From Imbroritus primus (GTDB taxonomy: Bacteria; Pseudomonadota; Gammaproteobacteria; Burkholderiales; Burkholderiaceae), in the NCBI GenBank assembly GCA_000272025.2, contig AKCV02000025.1:248001-312000 (forward strand): a DNA stretch of 64,000 bases, read 5' to 3'. Below are positions 19,471 through 29,634 of the stretch, one piece after another (the stretch's first letter is position 1; each line of letters begins with the position of its first letter). The translations under genes and the position numbers were made by a program. The notes beneath the pieces were generated by a model. That model saw only the letters and a program-made list of their open reading frames with translations, did no database searches and had not been told where the DNA came from.

Positions 19471-19494
19471 ACGGACGCCCGCAAGGGCGTCCGT
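19471..19494. terminator. Perfect hairpin with GCAA tetraloop between convergent genes
   Basis: A 10-bp perfect stem (ACGGACGCCC / GGGCGTCCGT) with a GCAA loop. On the plus strand it is preceded by AAAAAA, so the minus-strand transcript from the ferritin-like operon would end in a U-run directly after the hairpin. It may also stop the DUF1840 transcript less efficiently, as only UGU follows. Confidence 0.85.
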
Positions 19495-19533
19495 TGTCCC
19501 GACAAGCCAGGCCAGCTAGCCCGGTATGTCCCG

Positions 19534-20085
19534 TTATTCGCTGGAGAGCATGTCCGCCAGTTCGTCGGCGTGCTCCTCTTCCACCGCCAGAATGCCTTCC
19601 AGCATCCGCCGTGTCGTCGGGTCGCGGTCGCCGAGATACTGGATCATCTCCAGGTAGCTTTCGATGGCAACGCGTTCCGCCACGAGGTTTTCGCGGATCA
19701 TGTCCTTCAGCGAATCCCCTTCCACATACTCCGAGTGGCTGCGCGCCGCCAGGCCGTCCGGCGAGAAGTCTGGCTCGCCGCCGAGTTGCACAATACGGGC
19801 CGCGATCTGGTCGGCATGGGCCTGTTCTTCATCCGCGTGGATCTTGAACTCCGCCGCAATCGGCTCGGCATGGATGCCCTTGGCCATGAAATGGTGACGG
19901 CGGTAACGCAGCACGCAGACCAGTTCGGTCGCGAGCGCTTCGTTGAGCAGCTTCAGCACGGTATCGCGGTCGGCGCCATAGTTGCCGGTCACGGCACCTT
20001 CCTCGATGTGCTTACGGGCGCGGGCGCGCAGCGTTTGCACGTCGCTGAGAAAGCCGGTGTCGGTTGGGCTCGTCTTATTCGTCAT
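19534..20085 (-). CDS. Ferritin-like (bacterioferritin-type) protein
   Basis: A 183-residue four-helix ferritin-like protein. Diiron ligand candidates are E54, the E87-Q-A-H90 motif, E137 and the E169-E-E-H172 motif, matching a ferroxidase centre. Members store or detoxify iron and peroxide; whether this one forms cages or binds heme cannot be read from sequence. It ends just before a strong terminator and overlaps the upstream DUF883 gene by 11 bases, suggesting a shared transcript in a stress-type cluster. Confidence 0.85.
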   Translation of the reverse strand: MTNKTSPTDTGFLSDVQTLRARARKHIEEGAVTGNYGADRDTVLKLLNEALATELVCVLRYRRHHFMAKGIHAEPIAAEFKIHADEEQAHADQIAARIVQLGGEPDFSPDGLAARSHSEYVEGDSLKDMIRENLVAERVAIESYLEMIQYLGDRDPTTRRMLEGILAVEEEHADELADMLSSE

Positions 20086-20518
20086 GGTGCGTCCCCGCTT
20101 TCGTCCGGCGCGAGCCGGCGAACATCAGCCCAAGCAGGGCGCCCACGCCGGCGGCAATACCAATCGCCTTGAGCGGGGAGGCGCGGACCTGGCGCGCCGT
20201 TTCATCGGCACACCATGCGGCCTTGGCACGTGCCTGCTTGGCTTTATCGGAGGCAGCTTCGCGCAGGTCGTGTGCGCGGGCCTGCAGCGAATCGCGCAGC
20301 GCGCGGGCTTCGGCGCTTGTCTCCTGCTTCAGCGTGCCGGCGGCATGCTCGACATCGCGCAGCAGTTGCTGGATGTCCTCGCGGACTGGCTGCGCGGCTT
20401 CGCGGATGGCCGAGGTACTGTTGCGCGCGGCACCGCGCGCATGGCGTACGGCATCCTGGGCGGTCTGGGAAACCTGATCCATCTCTTCGCGTACACGCGT
20501 GTTCTTGAGTAGTGTCAT
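20075..20518 (-). CDS. DUF883 (YqjD/ElaB-type) membrane-anchored protein
   Basis: A 147-residue protein with a long charged amphipathic helix, about 20-105 (HARGAARNSTSAIREAAQPV and following), and one C-terminal membrane helix with a glycine zipper, GIAAGVGALLGLMFAG, near residues 121-136. E. coli relatives YqjD and ElaB are tail-anchored inner-membrane proteins that bind ribosomes in stationary phase; the same role here is inference. Its end overlaps the start of the ferritin-like gene. Confidence 0.85.
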   Translation of the reverse strand: MTLLKNTRVREEMDQVSQTAQDAVRHARGAARNSTSAIREAAQPVREDIQQLLRDVEHAAGTLKQETSAEARALRDSLQARAHDLREAASDKAKQARAKAAWCADETARQVRASPLKAIGIAAGVGALLGLMFAGSRRTKAGTHHDE

Positions 20519-20634
20519 GATGTCTTCCCGAAAATAAAGTGAAGGCGATCCCGTGGCATTCCGGGTGGTCTGCGGCGAGAAGCCTCGAGGCCGCCGGCTT
20601 TGGCCGACGGGGCGAATGCGGTGGGGCGAATGCG

Positions 20635-20796
20635 TTATCGCTTCATGAGTCCCATGAAGAACGCGATCACCGCGATCACGATGAAGATGAAGAACAGGAT
20701 CTTCGCGATCTCGGCTGCACCGGCAGCAATCCCGCCAAAGCCCAGCACAGCGGCAATGATGGCGATAACAAAGAAGATGACGGCATATCTCAGCAT
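20635..20796 (-). CDS. DUF1328 small membrane protein, copy 1
   Basis: A 53-residue protein, [20 protein letters not shown] followed by [18 protein letters not shown], with two hydrophobic helices separated by the conserved GIAAGAAxIAKIL segment that defines DUF1328 (YtjA). Start and stop codons (20794-20796 and 20635-20637) are clear. Function unknown; relatives are often found near stress genes. A second, closely similar copy lies 129 bases upstream on the same strand. Confidence 0.85.
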   Translation of the reverse strand: MLRYAVIFFVIAIIAAVLGFGGIAAGAAEIAKILFFIFIVIAVIAFFMGLMKR

Positions 20797-20925
20797 GGGG
20801 CAGGCTCCGGTAGATGTGGCTTTGTTATGGTTTTGGGCGCTTTGGCCTGCCAGGAAGACTTCCCGGCGGCGATGCGCTGGGCTGTTCTCGCGCCCGCCGC
20901 AGCGGGAGCGAGAACAGATGGCGCG

Positions 20926-21102
20926 CTAATCCTTGACAGCCTTGAACACCGTGGCGCCGAGGACCAGGAACAGCACGAACAGGATCAGGAAGATGAAGAA
21001 CAGGATCTTCGCGATGCCTGCGGCGCCGGCAGCGATTCCGGTGAACCCCAGCACGCCGGCGATCACGGAAATGATGGCAAATACGATTGCCCACTTCAGC
21101 AT
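20926..21102 (-). CDS. DUF1328 small membrane protein, copy 2
   Basis: A 58-residue paralogue of the neighbouring gene: [20 protein letters not shown], then [18 protein letters not shown], then a longer tail ending VFKAVKD. The shared central block is nearly identical between copies, while the tails differ. The ATG at 21100-21102 is preceded by a GGAGGGAATCAT-type ribosome site. Tandem duplication is the simplest origin. Longer in-frame readings upstream are not credible. Confidence 0.86.
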   Translation of the reverse strand: MLKWAIVFAIISVIAGVLGFTGIAAGAAGIAKILFFIFLILFVLFLVLGATVFKAVKD

Positions 21103-21256
21103 GATGATTCCCTCCGATGGTCGACCCCGCTTATGCAGGTATGGGTCTATCGTAGAGCGCAGGCCTATTTGCCTCCACACTTGGCGTTCCGATTCGCTTG
21201 TCAGCGTTTTCCTACAGCGGCCGGGGCCGCGCGGACGTTGACCCCCTCCGCTTTCT

Positions 21257-22744
21257 ATGTTTCCATGCAAAGCCGGTCCGGCGTTGCCGGACAATATCTC
21301 CAGTTTTTCTATGCGCAGTTCCTTACGGACCACATTGCTGCTGGTCGGCGGTATTCTGCTGACCCTTGGCGTACTGATCGCCTCCGAAACCGGGAACAGC
21401 CGGCTGACCGAAGGGTATCGGCAGGTCATCCAGTCACAACAGGCACAAACGGCGATCAATGCGCTACTGGCGGAACTCGTGAATGCCGAGGCCGGGCAGC
21501 GCGGCTACCTCCTGACCGGCAACGAGGAGTATCTCGAACCCTACAATCTCGCCATTCCCAAGATCCGCACACTGGTGGCGGATGTTGGCAACCACTACCG
21601 TACCAGTCCGGCCGAACTGACGCAGTTCAATGCCATCGCCGGCCTGATTGACCGCAAGCTGACCGAGATGGAGTTGACGTTGATCTACGGTAAGCGCGAT
21701 CTGCAGGTGGCGCTCGATCTGGTACGGACTGATTTTGGCAAGCAGTCACTCGACGGCATTCGGCGCGGACTGGCCGAACTCTATGGGCATGAGGCCGTGA
21801 AGGTGTCGCGCAGCCTGGCCTTTGCCGATCGCGATCTGATGCTGGCGCGCTGGGGCATCGCGCTTATCACGGCGCTGAACATCGTGTTGCTGGTGGTGCT
21901 TGGCATGCAATACGCGCGTCGGCTCGCCCAGGCCGAAGAAGAGCATGAGCGGCTTTCGCAGGAAAGCCAGTTGCTCGATCGGCTGGTACGCCAGCGCACC
22001 AGCCAGCTATCGGATCTGGCCGCTCACCTGCAGCGCGTTACCGAAGAAGAAAAGACGCGCCTGTCGCGGGAGCTGCATGATGAACTTGGGGCCTTGCTGA
22101 CTGCCACCAAACTCGACCTGCACTGGGTGCGCGGCAAGATCGCCAAGCTGGACCCCGCGCCCGAGGAGGTGCTCGACAAACTCAAACGGGTTGTATCGCA
22201 TGTCGACCAAGGCATCCAGATCAAGCGGAGGCTGATCGAAGACCTGCGGCCGACGGTGTTGCTGAACTTCGGCATATGCGAGGCCGTGCAGCAACTGGTG
22301 GAAGAAGTCGGAGCGCGCAATGGCTGGGAAACCGCGGTCAAGCTGCCGGAAGACATGCCGCCGCTGACGACCGACGCCGCTATTGCGCTCTACCGGATCG
22401 TGCAGGAGTCCATGACCAACGCGTCGAAGTATGCCGGCGCGACGCGCGTGGAGATCGAACTTCGCTGCACGGACGAGGTGATCCGGCTGACGGTGCGCGA
22501 CAACGGCAAGGGATTCATGCCTGACCGCGAGGCCGACCGCCAGGCCGGCCACCACGGCCTGCTCGGCATGGAACAGCGGGCAATCGCCCTGGGTGGCTGG
22601 CTGCAGGCCGATTCCCGGCCGGCGCAGGGTGTCGTGGTCGTGGTCGAACTGCCGCGGGCGTCATGCGTGCAGCCAGTTGTACCCGACGGTGCCGAGGCAG
22701 GGCTGCCGCTGGGCGGCAACTCCTCGCGCGATAACCCGGCGTGA
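21257..22744 (+). CDS. CHASE3-domain sensor histidine kinase (NarL-type partner class)
   Basis: A 495-residue inner-membrane kinase. Order: membrane helix about 25-43, CHASE3 sensor domain about 45-185 (with the typical [21 protein letters not shown]), second helix about 198-218, linker coiled coil, HisKA_3 dimerisation domain with phospho-acceptor H274 in [10 protein letters not shown], and HATPase with N388 and DNGKG (415-419). Kinases of this subtype pair with LuxR/NarL regulators, and one lies at 23645-24280. The start could also be the ATG at 21311; neither has a strong ribosome site. Confidence 0.88.
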   Translation: MFPCKAGPALPDNISSFSMRSSLRTTLLLVGGILLTLGVLIASETGNSRLTEGYRQVIQSQQAQTAINALLAELVNAEAGQRGYLLTGNEEYLEPYNLAIPKIRTLVADVGNHYRTSPAELTQFNAIAGLIDRKLTEMELTLIYGKRDLQVALDLVRTDFGKQSLDGIRRGLAELYGHEAVKVSRSLAFADRDLMLARWGIALITALNIVLLVVLGMQYARRLAQAEEEHERLSQESQLLDRLVRQRTSQLSDLAAHLQRVTEEEKTRLSRELHDELGALLTATKLDLHWVRGKIAKLDPAPEEVLDKLKRVVSHVDQGIQIKRRLIEDLRPTVLLNFGICEAVQQLVEEVGARNGWETAVKLPEDMPPLTTDAAIALYRIVQESMTNASKYAGATRVEIELRCTDEVIRLTVRDNGKGFMPDREADRQAGHHGLLGMEQRAIALGGWLQADSRPAQGVVVVVELPRASCVQPVVPDGAEAGLPLGGNSSRDNPA

Positions 22745-22817
22745 AACGGCCTGCGGGACCGCTGTGGTCGCAACGACGACGCAACGGGGAACACCGGCAG
22801 GAAGGCTGATACAACAA

Positions 22818-22835
22818 GGGACCCCGAAGGGTCCC
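22818..22835. terminator. Hairpin between convergent kinase and entericidin genes
   Basis: GGGACCC / GGGTCCC, a perfect 7-bp stem with a CGAA tetraloop. No strong U-run follows on either strand, so efficiency is uncertain, but its position between two convergent gene ends fits a terminator. Confidence 0.5.
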
Positions 22836-22884
22836 CTGCGCCATGCATGTGACAGGCGATGACGATCGCCTGCCTGGGTGCGTA

Positions 22885-23025
22885 TTACATCTTCTGCTTC
22901 GTTTCCTGTGCGGTGCCCTGCAGCTTTTCACCGCCACGTTCGATGTCTTTCCCTGCTCCAGCGATTGTGTTGCAGCCACCGAGGAAAATACCAGCCAGCG
23001 CGAATACAGCGATCAGTTTCTTCAT
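22885..23025 (-). CDS. Entericidin-type small lipoprotein
   Basis: A 46-residue lipoprotein precursor, MKKLIAVFALAGIFLGGCNT, with the lipobox LGGC placing the acylated cysteine at residue 18. The mature part GAGKDIERGGEKLQG matches the EcnA/EcnB entericidin family; those peptides form an antidote/toxin pair in enterobacteria, but single copies are widespread and their role is unclear. AAGGAG precedes the ATG by seven bases. No second entericidin gene is visible nearby. Confidence 0.88.
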   Translation of the reverse strand: MKKLIAVFALAGIFLGGCNTIAGAGKDIERGGEKLQGTAQETKQKM

Positions 23026-23115
23026 CAGATTTCTCCTTGCTGTTGTTGTGATGCCGCGCTTGCAGCATCGGGAAAACCATAAGCCTGCTCTGCAGACCCA
23101 TCCGTCAGCCACCGG

Positions 23116-23538
23116 TTAATGCGGTTGCGTGGTGCTTTGCGCATACTCCTCGATGACGCGAAAGATCTGTTCCATTTCGAGCGATTTGTCGAAGAAATAG
23201 TTCGCTCCGGCATCGACGCACTGCTTGCGGTACGTCGCCACATGCGCATGGTTGGTGTAGACGATGCGGATGCCAGGGGCGCTCTGGTTCTGCAGCATCT
23301 TCAGAACGTTGACACCATTTCCCTGACGCAGCTGGAGGTCGACGATGACAATCTCCGGGTGCGTCTGCGCGAACTTGCGCAGAGCGAGCTGCTCGGTGTC
23401 AGCCCACTCGATCTGTTCGACGAACGACAGCGCCTCGAGATACTCCATCAGCATGTCTCGCAACACTGGAGAATCTTCGATCAGCAGCACGCGTACGCCG
23501 CGCGGGGAGTTTGTCACAGCTTGTTCCAGCATGGTCAA
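23116..23538 (-). CDS. Stand-alone response regulator receiver protein (REC only)
   Basis: A 140-residue CheY-like receiver domain with acidic pocket E21/D22, phospho-acceptor D67 in IVIVDLQL, T95 and K118; all key residues are present. There is no output domain, so it would act by protein contact or as a phosphate sink. It sits between an entericidin gene and a LuxR-type regulator, close to a CHASE3 kinase. The start could be the ATG two codons downstream. Confidence 0.87.
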   Translation of the reverse strand: MTMLEQAVTNSPRGVRVLLIEDSPVLRDMLMEYLEALSFVEQIEWADTEQLALRKFAQTHPEIVIVDLQLRQGNGVNVLKMLQNQSAPGIRIVYTNHAHVATYRKQCVDAGANYFFDKSLEMEQIFRVIEEYAQSTTQPH

Positions 23539-23644
23539 AGCTTAGCGCGCGGGAAACTGTAGCGGTATCGGTTTTTGTCCTACAGCCCGCATGGAGCCTT
23601 GCTTTGCGTTCGGATGCCAGACTTTGGTGTGGGGCGCGCCGAGG

Positions 23645-24280
23645 CTACTCCACCAGCCCGTTCTTGATTGCGTAATACGTCAGATCGGCGTTCGATTTCA
23701 TGCCCATCTTTTCAAGGATACGGGTGCGATAGGTGCTGACTGTCTTGACACTCAGGAATAGTTCGTCGGCGATGACGGAAACTGACTGGCCACGCGAGAG
23801 CTTGCAGAAAATCTGGAATTCCCGTTTTGAGAGATTCTGGTGCAGAGGTTGATTGGTCGGCTTTTCAAGGCCGCCGATCAGCAGGTCTGCCACCGCCGGG
23901 CTCACGTAGCGGCGTCCCTGCGAGACCGTGCGGATCGCCTTGACCAGTTCATCCGGCGCGCTCTCTTTCGTCAGGTAGCCGCTGGCGCCGGCGCGAATCA
24001 GGTTGATGGCGTACTGATCCTCGGGGAACGTCGAAAGGATCAGCACCGGGAGATCGGGATGGCGCTGCCGGATCAGCTTGAGCGTGTCGATACCGTTGCG
24101 ATCCGGCATCGAGATGTCGAGCACCACCACATCGAACGCACCAGGCTCCTGGAGGCTCTCCATCACCTCATCTCCGCTGCCTGCTTCGCCGGCGACTTCG
24201 ATATCGGGTTCATCGGACAGAAATTGCCTGAGTCCCGCGCGGACGATCTCGTGATCGTCGGCAATCAAAACACGAATCAT
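23645..24280 (-). CDS. NarL/FixJ-family response regulator
   Basis: A 211-residue two-component regulator: receiver domain 1-120 with D8, D9 and phospho-acceptor D55, a conserved TKE lysine near 105, and a LuxR-type helix-turn-helix near 145-205 (NLSKREFQIFCKLSRGQS...). AAGGAG precedes the ATG at 24278-24280 exactly, favouring it over an upstream ATG. Likely partner of the HisKA_3 kinase at 21257-22744, though the two are on opposite strands; pairing is inference. Confidence 0.9.
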   Translation of the reverse strand: MIRVLIADDHEIVRAGLRQFLSDEPDIEVAGEAGSGDEVMESLQEPGAFDVVVLDISMPDRNGIDTLKLIRQRHPDLPVLILSTFPEDQYAINLIRAGASGYLTKESAPDELVKAIRTVSQGRRYVSPAVADLLIGGLEKPTNQPLHQNLSKREFQIFCKLSRGQSVSVIADELFLSVKTVSTYRTRILEKMGMKSNADLTYYAIKNGLVE

Positions 24281-24407
24281 GCTGCTCCTTCCTGACTGCA
24301 TCGGCCGCCTTGGTACACATAGGCGAGCTCTACTATATGGAGTGACTGCTGCGGATACATTGTAGCGTTCGCCAACCGATCTGCGCAGTCATCCGCCAAA
24401 AATGAAA

Positions 24408-24428
24408 AGCGCCGGACGTACCGGCGCT
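24408..24428 (-). terminator. Rho-independent terminator after the Ala-rich exported protein
   Basis: AGCGCCGG / CCGGCGCT, a perfect 8-bp stem with an ACGTA loop. On the minus strand it is followed by TTTTCATTTTT, a good U-run. It lies 22 bases after the stop at 24451. Confidence 0.85.
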
Positions 24429-24450
24429 CGGAGGGAGGGGGCGGGTTCGC

Positions 24451-24957
24451 TTACTGCGTCACGCCGGCTTCGGTGCCTGCCTTGGCGGAACCACTGAGCT
24501 TGCTGGTCTCGGTCGCGCCTTTCTTGTGCAGCTTCTTGCCGGTCTTGCTGGCATCCTTGGTCGTGCCTTTCGTGTCGGCATGCGCGCCTTGATGCGCGTC
24601 GGCGTTCAGGTCGGCCTTGGCACCGCCCTTGGTTTCGGCGGTTGCGCCTGCGCTCAGTTGTGCATCGGCTGCCGGGGCTGCATTGTGTGCTGCGGAGGCG
24701 GTCTTGCCCAGCGTCGAGTGTGCCACGCCATTCGCGGCGCGCGCGGTTTCGCTGGCTTGCTGCGAGAGTGTACTGGTGGTGCCGCTCACGGTTTTGCCGA
24801 CACCTTCGGCAGCGCTGCCCACGGTCGGCGCGGCAGCCGGGATCGGCGCGGCGATTTGGCCGTCGGCCTTGAGGGCGGCACCGACGCCTTGAGCTGCAGC
24901 CAGGGAAGATGCGGTCACAAAGGCCAGCGCGGAAATCGACAGCAGAATCTTCTTCAT
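24451..24957 (-). CDS. Exported Ala/Thr/Lys-rich protein of unknown function
   Basis: A 168-residue precursor with a clear signal peptide (MKKILLSISALAFVTASSLA, cleavage near AAAQ). The mature part is low complexity: alanine, glycine, threonine and serine rich in the middle, with a lysine-rich tail containing KTGKKLHKKG. No catalytic motif is visible, so it is probably intrinsically disordered. GAAAGGAG precedes the ATG. It has its own terminator. Function unknown. Confidence 0.75.
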   Translation of the reverse strand: MKKILLSISALAFVTASSLAAAQGVGAALKADGQIAAPIPAAAPTVGSAAEGVGKTVSGTTSTLSQQASETARAANGVAHSTLGKTASAAHNAAPAADAQLSAGATAETKGGAKADLNADAHQGAHADTKGTTKDASKTGKKLHKKGATETSKLSGSAKAGTEAGVTQ

Positions 24958-25176
24958 ACAAGCTCCTTTCAAGAGAGAGACCCTCGCGGGAGGCGAGGAC
25001 CTGACACCGATGGTTTCGATGTGAGGTTGAGTCTATGAAAGGGTGGCGTTGAGGGATGTAATGGCTTGTAATGGAGTGTAAAAGAACGCGTGCACGAGGG
25101 TGTCCGCGCTGGCCTGTCATTCGGCCATGCCGCAACGCCAGACAGACCCCGGCGGCGGCAGGCGAAAGAGATTCCG

Positions 25177-27918
25177 TTACAGATTCGGTGCGAGTGCGCG
25201 CAGGATGTCGTCGCGGTTCGCGTGGCGGCGGGCCACGATGTCATCCACCTGGTCCGGCCCGATCTTGCCGGTGGTGTAGTACACCGCGTCGGGGTGCGAG
25301 AGATAGAAGCCGCTCACGGATGATGCGGGCATCATGGCCAGCGAGTCGGTGACGCTCATGCCGATCTCGGCCGCGTTCAGCACCTCGAACATCGGCCGCT
25401 TCACTGTATGCTCCGGGCAGGCCGGATAACCTGGTGCCGGACGGATGCCTCGATACTGTTCGCCGATCAGCGCCTCGTTGTCGAGCTGTTCGTCGGGTGC
25501 GTAGCCCCACAGGTCCTTGCGCACGCGTGCGTGCAGGGCTTCCGCAAATGCCTCGGCGAGACGGTCGGCCAGCGCCTTGAGCATGATCGAGCTGTAGTCG
25601 TCTAGGTTCTTCTCGAACTCGGCTTCCTTCTTTTCGATGCCGATGCCGGCGGTGACGGCGAACATGCCGATGTAGTCCGCCACGCCGCTGTCCTTGGGCG
25701 CGATGAAGTCGGCGAGGCAGCGGTTCGGCCGGCGTATGCCGTCGACGACCGGACGCTCCGTCTGCTGGCGGATGTTGTGCCAGGTCAGCGCAACTTCGCT
25801 GCGTGAGTCGTCAGTGTAGATTTCGATGTCGTCATCGTTGACGGTATTGGCCGGCAGCATCATCAGTACGCCGTTGGCCGTCAGCCAGCGGCCCTGGATC
25901 AGGCGCTCCAGCATGCCGCGGGCATCGTCGTACACGCGCTGCGCGGATTCGCCGACCACCTCGTCCTTGAGGATGGCCGGGAATTTGCCGGCCAGGTCCC
26001 AGGTCTGGAAGAACGGCGTCCAGTCGATGTAGTTTGCCAGTTCGGCCAGGTCGTAGTTGCGGAACACGCGGCGGCCGATGAATTTCGGGCGCGGCGGCGT
26101 GTAGGCGGACCAGTCGATGCGGTACTTGTTGGCGCGCGCGTCGGCCAGCGACACCAGCGGTGTTTCCTTGCGGTTGGCGTGCTGCTTGCGGACGCGTTCG
26201 TATTCGGTGCGGATCTCGTCGATGTACTGCGCGGCACCTTCGTCCGACAGCAGGCTCGAAGCCACGCTCACGGAGCGCGAGGCGTCCGGCACGTAGATGA
26301 CCGGGCCGTCGTAGTTCGGGGCGATCTTCACGGCGGTGTGCACGCGCGACGTCGTGGCGCCGCCGATCAGCAGCGGCAACTGCTGGTCGCGGAAATATGC
26401 GTCGCGCTGCATTTCGGAGGCGACATAGGCCATTTCCTCCAGCGATGGCGTGATCAGGCCCGACAGGCCGACGATGTCCGCGCCTTCTTCCTTGGCCTTG
26501 GCGAGGATCTCGTTGCACGGAACCATCACGCCCATGTTGATGACTTCGAAGTTGTTGCACTGGAGCACTACGGTCACGATGTTCTTGCCGATATCGTGCA
26601 CGTCGCCCTTGACCGTCGCCATGACGATCTTGCCGCGCGGCTTGACGTCGCCACCGGCTTCGGCGAGCAGGCGCTTCTCTTCCTCGATGAAAGGCACCAG
26701 GTGGGCCACGGCCTGCTTCATCACGCGCGCGGATTTCACCACTTGCGGCAGGAACATCTTGCCCTGGCCGAACAGGTCGCCGACGATGTTCATGCCATCC
26801 ATCAGCGGCCCTTCGATGACGTGGATCGGGCGGCCGCCGGTGGCGGCGATTTTCTGGCGCGCTTCTTCGGTGTCGTCGACGATGTAGTTGGTGATGCCAT
26901 GCACCAGCGCATGCGCGAGGCGCTTCTCGACCGGCGCATTGCGCCACTCGAGGTTCTCTTCTTTCTTTGCCGCGCCGGCCTTGTAGCGGTCGGCGATCTC
27001 GAGCAGGCGGTCAGTGCTGTCGGGGCGGCGGTTGAGCACCACGTCCTCGACGCGTTCGCGCAGTTCGGCATCGAGATCGTCATACACGCCGACCATGCCG
27101 GCATTGACGATACCCATGTCCATGCCGGCCTGGATCGCGTGGTACAGGAACACGGTGTGGATCGCCTCGCGTACCGCATCGTTGCCACGGAACGAGAAAC
27201 TGACGTTCGAGACGCCCCCGCTCACGTGCGCATGCGGCAGGTGCTCGCGAATCCAGCGCGTGGCATTGATGAAATCGACCGCGTAGTTGTTGTGCTCCTC
27301 GATGCCCGTGGCGATGGCGAAGATGTTCGGGTCGAAGATGATGTCTTCCGGCGGGAAGCCGACTTCGTTCACAAGGATGTCGTAGCTGCGTTTGCAGATT
27401 TCGGTCTTGCGCTCGAAGGTGTCAGCCTGGCCTTTCTCGTCGAAGGCCATCACTACCGTGGCGGCGCCATAACGGCGCAGCAGCGTGGCGTAATGGCGGA
27501 ACGGCTCCTCGCCTTCCTTGAGCGAGATCGAGTTGACGATGGCCTTGCCCTGCACGCACTTCAAACCGGCTTCGATCACCTCCCATTTGGACGAGTCGAT
27601 CATGATCGGCACGCGTGCGATATCTGGCTCGGAGGCGATGAGGTTGAGGAAGCGCACCATGGCCGCCTTCGAGTCAAGCATGGCTTCGTCCATGTTTACA
27701 TCGATGACCTGCGCGCCGTTTTCGACCTGCTGCCGTGCCACGGCGAGCGCTTCGTCGAACTGGCCGTTCAGGATCATGCGGGCGAAGGCCTTGGAGCCGG
27801 TGACGTTGGTCCGTTCACCAACGTTTACGAACAACGTGTCGGGACCGACGTTGAAGGGCTCGAGGCCTGACAGGCGCATCAGGCGGATCGGCTCGGACGG
27901 GTGCTGGGCGGTGGTCAT
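25177..27918 (-). CDS. metH: Methionine synthase, cobalamin-dependent: folate, B12 and activation domains
   Basis: A 913-residue C-terminal portion of methionine synthase encoded as its own gene. Domains: methyltetrahydrofolate (pterin) binding about 15-290, B12 cap about 315-410, Rossmann B12 domain about 425-560 with the cobalt-ligating histidine H441 in GDVHDIGKN, and the SAM-binding activation domain about 590-910. It lacks the homocysteine/zinc domain, which the upstream gene supplies 58 bases away. It should methylate homocysteine with the partner protein. No B12 riboswitch is visible before either part. Confidence 0.95.
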   Translation of the reverse strand: MTTAQHPSEPIRLMRLSGLEPFNVGPDTLFVNVGERTNVTGSKAFARMILNGQFDEALAVARQQVENGAQVIDVNMDEAMLDSKAAMVRFLNLIASEPDIARVPIMIDSSKWEVIEAGLKCVQGKAIVNSISLKEGEEPFRHYATLLRRYGAATVVMAFDEKGQADTFERKTEICKRSYDILVNEVGFPPEDIIFDPNIFAIATGIEEHNNYAVDFINATRWIREHLPHAHVSGGVSNVSFSFRGNDAVREAIHTVFLYHAIQAGMDMGIVNAGMVGVYDDLDAELRERVEDVVLNRRPDSTDRLLEIADRYKAGAAKKEENLEWRNAPVEKRLAHALVHGITNYIVDDTEEARQKIAATGGRPIHVIEGPLMDGMNIVGDLFGQGKMFLPQVVKSARVMKQAVAHLVPFIEEEKRLLAEAGGDVKPRGKIVMATVKGDVHDIGKNIVTVVLQCNNFEVINMGVMVPCNEILAKAKEEGADIVGLSGLITPSLEEMAYVASEMQRDAYFRDQQLPLLIGGATTSRVHTAVKIAPNYDGPVIYVPDASRSVSVASSLLSDEGAAQYIDEIRTEYERVRKQHANRKETPLVSLADARANKYRIDWSAYTPPRPKFIGRRVFRNYDLAELANYIDWTPFFQTWDLAGKFPAILKDEVVGESAQRVYDDARGMLERLIQGRWLTANGVLMMLPANTVNDDDIEIYTDDSRSEVALTWHNIRQQTERPVVDGIRRPNRCLADFIAPKDSGVADYIGMFAVTAGIGIEKKEAEFEKNLDDYSSIMLKALADRLAEAFAEALHARVRKDLWGYAPDEQLDNEALIGEQYRGIRPAPGYPACPEHTVKRPMFEVLNAAEIGMSVTDSLAMMPASSVSGFYLSHPDAVYYTTGKIGPDQVDDIVARRHANRDDILRALAPNL

Positions 27919-27976
27919 GGTGTGGGGCTCTATGATTCTGTCGGGCCGCGCCAGGCTGGCGCGGGCGCTCGCGCCA

Positions 27977-29020
27977 TCAGGCGGCGTCGCGGTATTGGCT
28001 GGGCCAGGCGCGCGGCTTGCGGTTGGCGACGCGTGCCGCGATGGCCGCGATGTGTTCGGGGGTGGTGCCGCAGCAGCCGCCTACCAGGTTGACGAGTCCG
28101 GCAGAGGCGAATTCGTCGACCAGCGAAGAAGTCGTCTCCGGCGTTTCGTCGAAGCCTGTGTCGCTCATCGGATTCGGCAGGCCGGCGTTTGGATAGCACG
28201 AGACCGCCACGTCGCAGATCTTGGACAGTTCCGCGATGTAGGGGCGCATCAGCGCTGCACCCAGGGCGCAGTTGAGGCCGAAGGTGATGGGTCGCGCATG
28301 GCGCAGGCTGTTCCAGAAGGCTTCCACGGTCTGGCCAGACAGGATGCGGCCGGAGGCGTCGGTGACGGTACCGGAAATCATTACCGGCAGGCGCTCGCCT
28401 GTGTCCTCGAACAACTGGTCGATGGCGAACAGCGCGGCCTTGGCATTGAGCGTGTCGAAGATGGTTTCCACCAGGAATACATCCGCGCCGCCGTCGAGCA
28501 GGCCCTTGCCCTGTTCGTAATAGGCGTCACGCAGCGTATCGAAGTTGACGTTGCGCGCGCCGGGGTCGTTGACGTCGGGCGAAATGCTGGCGGTCTTGGG
28601 CGTTGGACCGAACGCGCCAGCCACGAACCGCGGCTTGTCCGGCGTGGTGAAGGCATCGCACGCCGCGCGCGCCAGTTCGGCCGACACGCGGTTCATCTCG
28701 TAGGCCAGGTCGGCCATCTCGTAGTCGGCCTGGGCGACGGTGGTGGCGCCGAAGGTATTGGTCTCGATCAGATCCGCACCGGCCGCCAGGTACTGGTCGT
28801 GGATCTCACGGATGATCTGCGGCTGCGTCAGACTGAGCAACTCATTGTTGCCTTTCACGTCGTGCGCGAAATCGGCGAAACGCTCGCCGCGATATTGGGC
28901 TTCGGACAGCTTGTAGCGCTGGATCATCGTGCCCATCGCCCCATCAAGGATCAGGATGCGGTCACGCAGCAGCGCGGGCAGCTGGGCAGCACGGGTATAG
29001 GGGCGATTGGCAGGCGACAT
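27977..29020 (-). CDS. metH: Methionine synthase homocysteine-binding subunit
   Basis: A 347-residue homocysteine S-methyltransferase domain corresponding to the N-terminal third of MetH. Zinc ligands are C251 (FGLNCALG) and C316/C317 ([10 protein letters not shown]). It starts with [11 protein letters not shown], typical of MetH. The ATG at 29018-29020 has GGAG upstream; a longer reading adds a 48-residue unconserved leader. With the downstream gene it forms a split MetH, an arrangement known in Burkholderiales. Confidence 0.94.
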   Translation of the reverse strand: MSPANRPYTRAAQLPALLRDRILILDGAMGTMIQRYKLSEAQYRGERFADFAHDVKGNNELLSLTQPQIIREIHDQYLAAGADLIETNTFGATTVAQADYEMADLAYEMNRVSAELARAACDAFTTPDKPRFVAGAFGPTPKTASISPDVNDPGARNVNFDTLRDAYYEQGKGLLDGGADVFLVETIFDTLNAKAALFAIDQLFEDTGERLPVMISGTVTDASGRILSGQTVEAFWNSLRHARPITFGLNCALGAALMRPYIAELSKICDVAVSCYPNAGLPNPMSDTGFDETPETTSSLVDEFASAGLVNLVGGCCGTTPEHIAAIAARVANRKPRAWPSQYRDAA

Positions 29021-29130
29021 GCGGGAACTCCAGGAAAGCCGTGATTTTACCAGTCCGGACCCCGCTGCGCCTGTAGCCGGGCGGTGCAGGGTACACTTCC
29101 GTCTCAACAGTATGATGCGCCGGAGACGCC

Positions 29131-29523
29131 ATGAAGCACATGACCCCCAAGGAAGCGTTCGCATTCCTGCAAGCCACCCCTCAAGCCCTGTTCATCGACG
29201 TGCGTAGCGAAATGGAGCATCTTTTCGTGGGACACCCGGCGGGGGCGCACCATGTGTCATGGAATGACGGCCCCGATTGGGAGGTCAATCCGCACTTCGT
29301 CCAGATGGTGCGCAAACTGGCGGGCCACGGCGATGCGCGGCCGATCGTACTGATCTGCCGCAGCGGCAACCGCTCGCTGGCCGCTGGTGCGGCGCTGGAG
29401 GAAGCGGGCTTCACGGCCATCACGAATGTCACGCATGGCTTCGAGGGCGACCTGGACGCACACCGCCACCGCAATTCGGTCAATGGCTGGCGCTTCGACG
29501 GGCTGCCCTGGGAACAGTATTGA
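29131..29523 (+). CDS. Rhodanese-domain protein
   Basis: A single-domain rhodanese of 130 residues with active-site loop CRSGNRS at 76-82, whose cysteine would carry persulfide sulfur, and the FIDVRS motif at 21-26. The loop is the size typical of sulfurtransferases. Sulfur donor and acceptor unknown. GGAG lies just before the ATG; an alternative ATG is three codons in. It is divergent from split metH with about 110 bases between the starts. Confidence 0.92.
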   Translation: MKHMTPKEAFAFLQATPQALFIDVRSEMEHLFVGHPAGAHHVSWNDGPDWEVNPHFVQMVRKLAGHGDARPIVLICRSGNRSLAAGAALEEAGFTAITNVTHGFEGDLDAHRHRNSVNGWRFDGLPWEQY

Positions 29524-29634
29524 TCGGGATACGCGCCTGAGGTTGTGATGCGCCAGGCTTGCCGGCGCGCCGCGCGCAGTTGCGGCGGATGCGCGCCAGC
29601 CAGCAGGCCGGCGTTCATCCGCGCGCGTGACGGG

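Noticed and set aside
26179..27870. 563-codon open frame antisense to metH
   Set aside because: Mirror of a real gene with intact B12 and folate motifs.
29021..29130. Possible cobalamin riboswitch before split metH
   Set aside because: The gap is only about 110 bases and shows no B12-box-like sequence or suitable fold on either strand.
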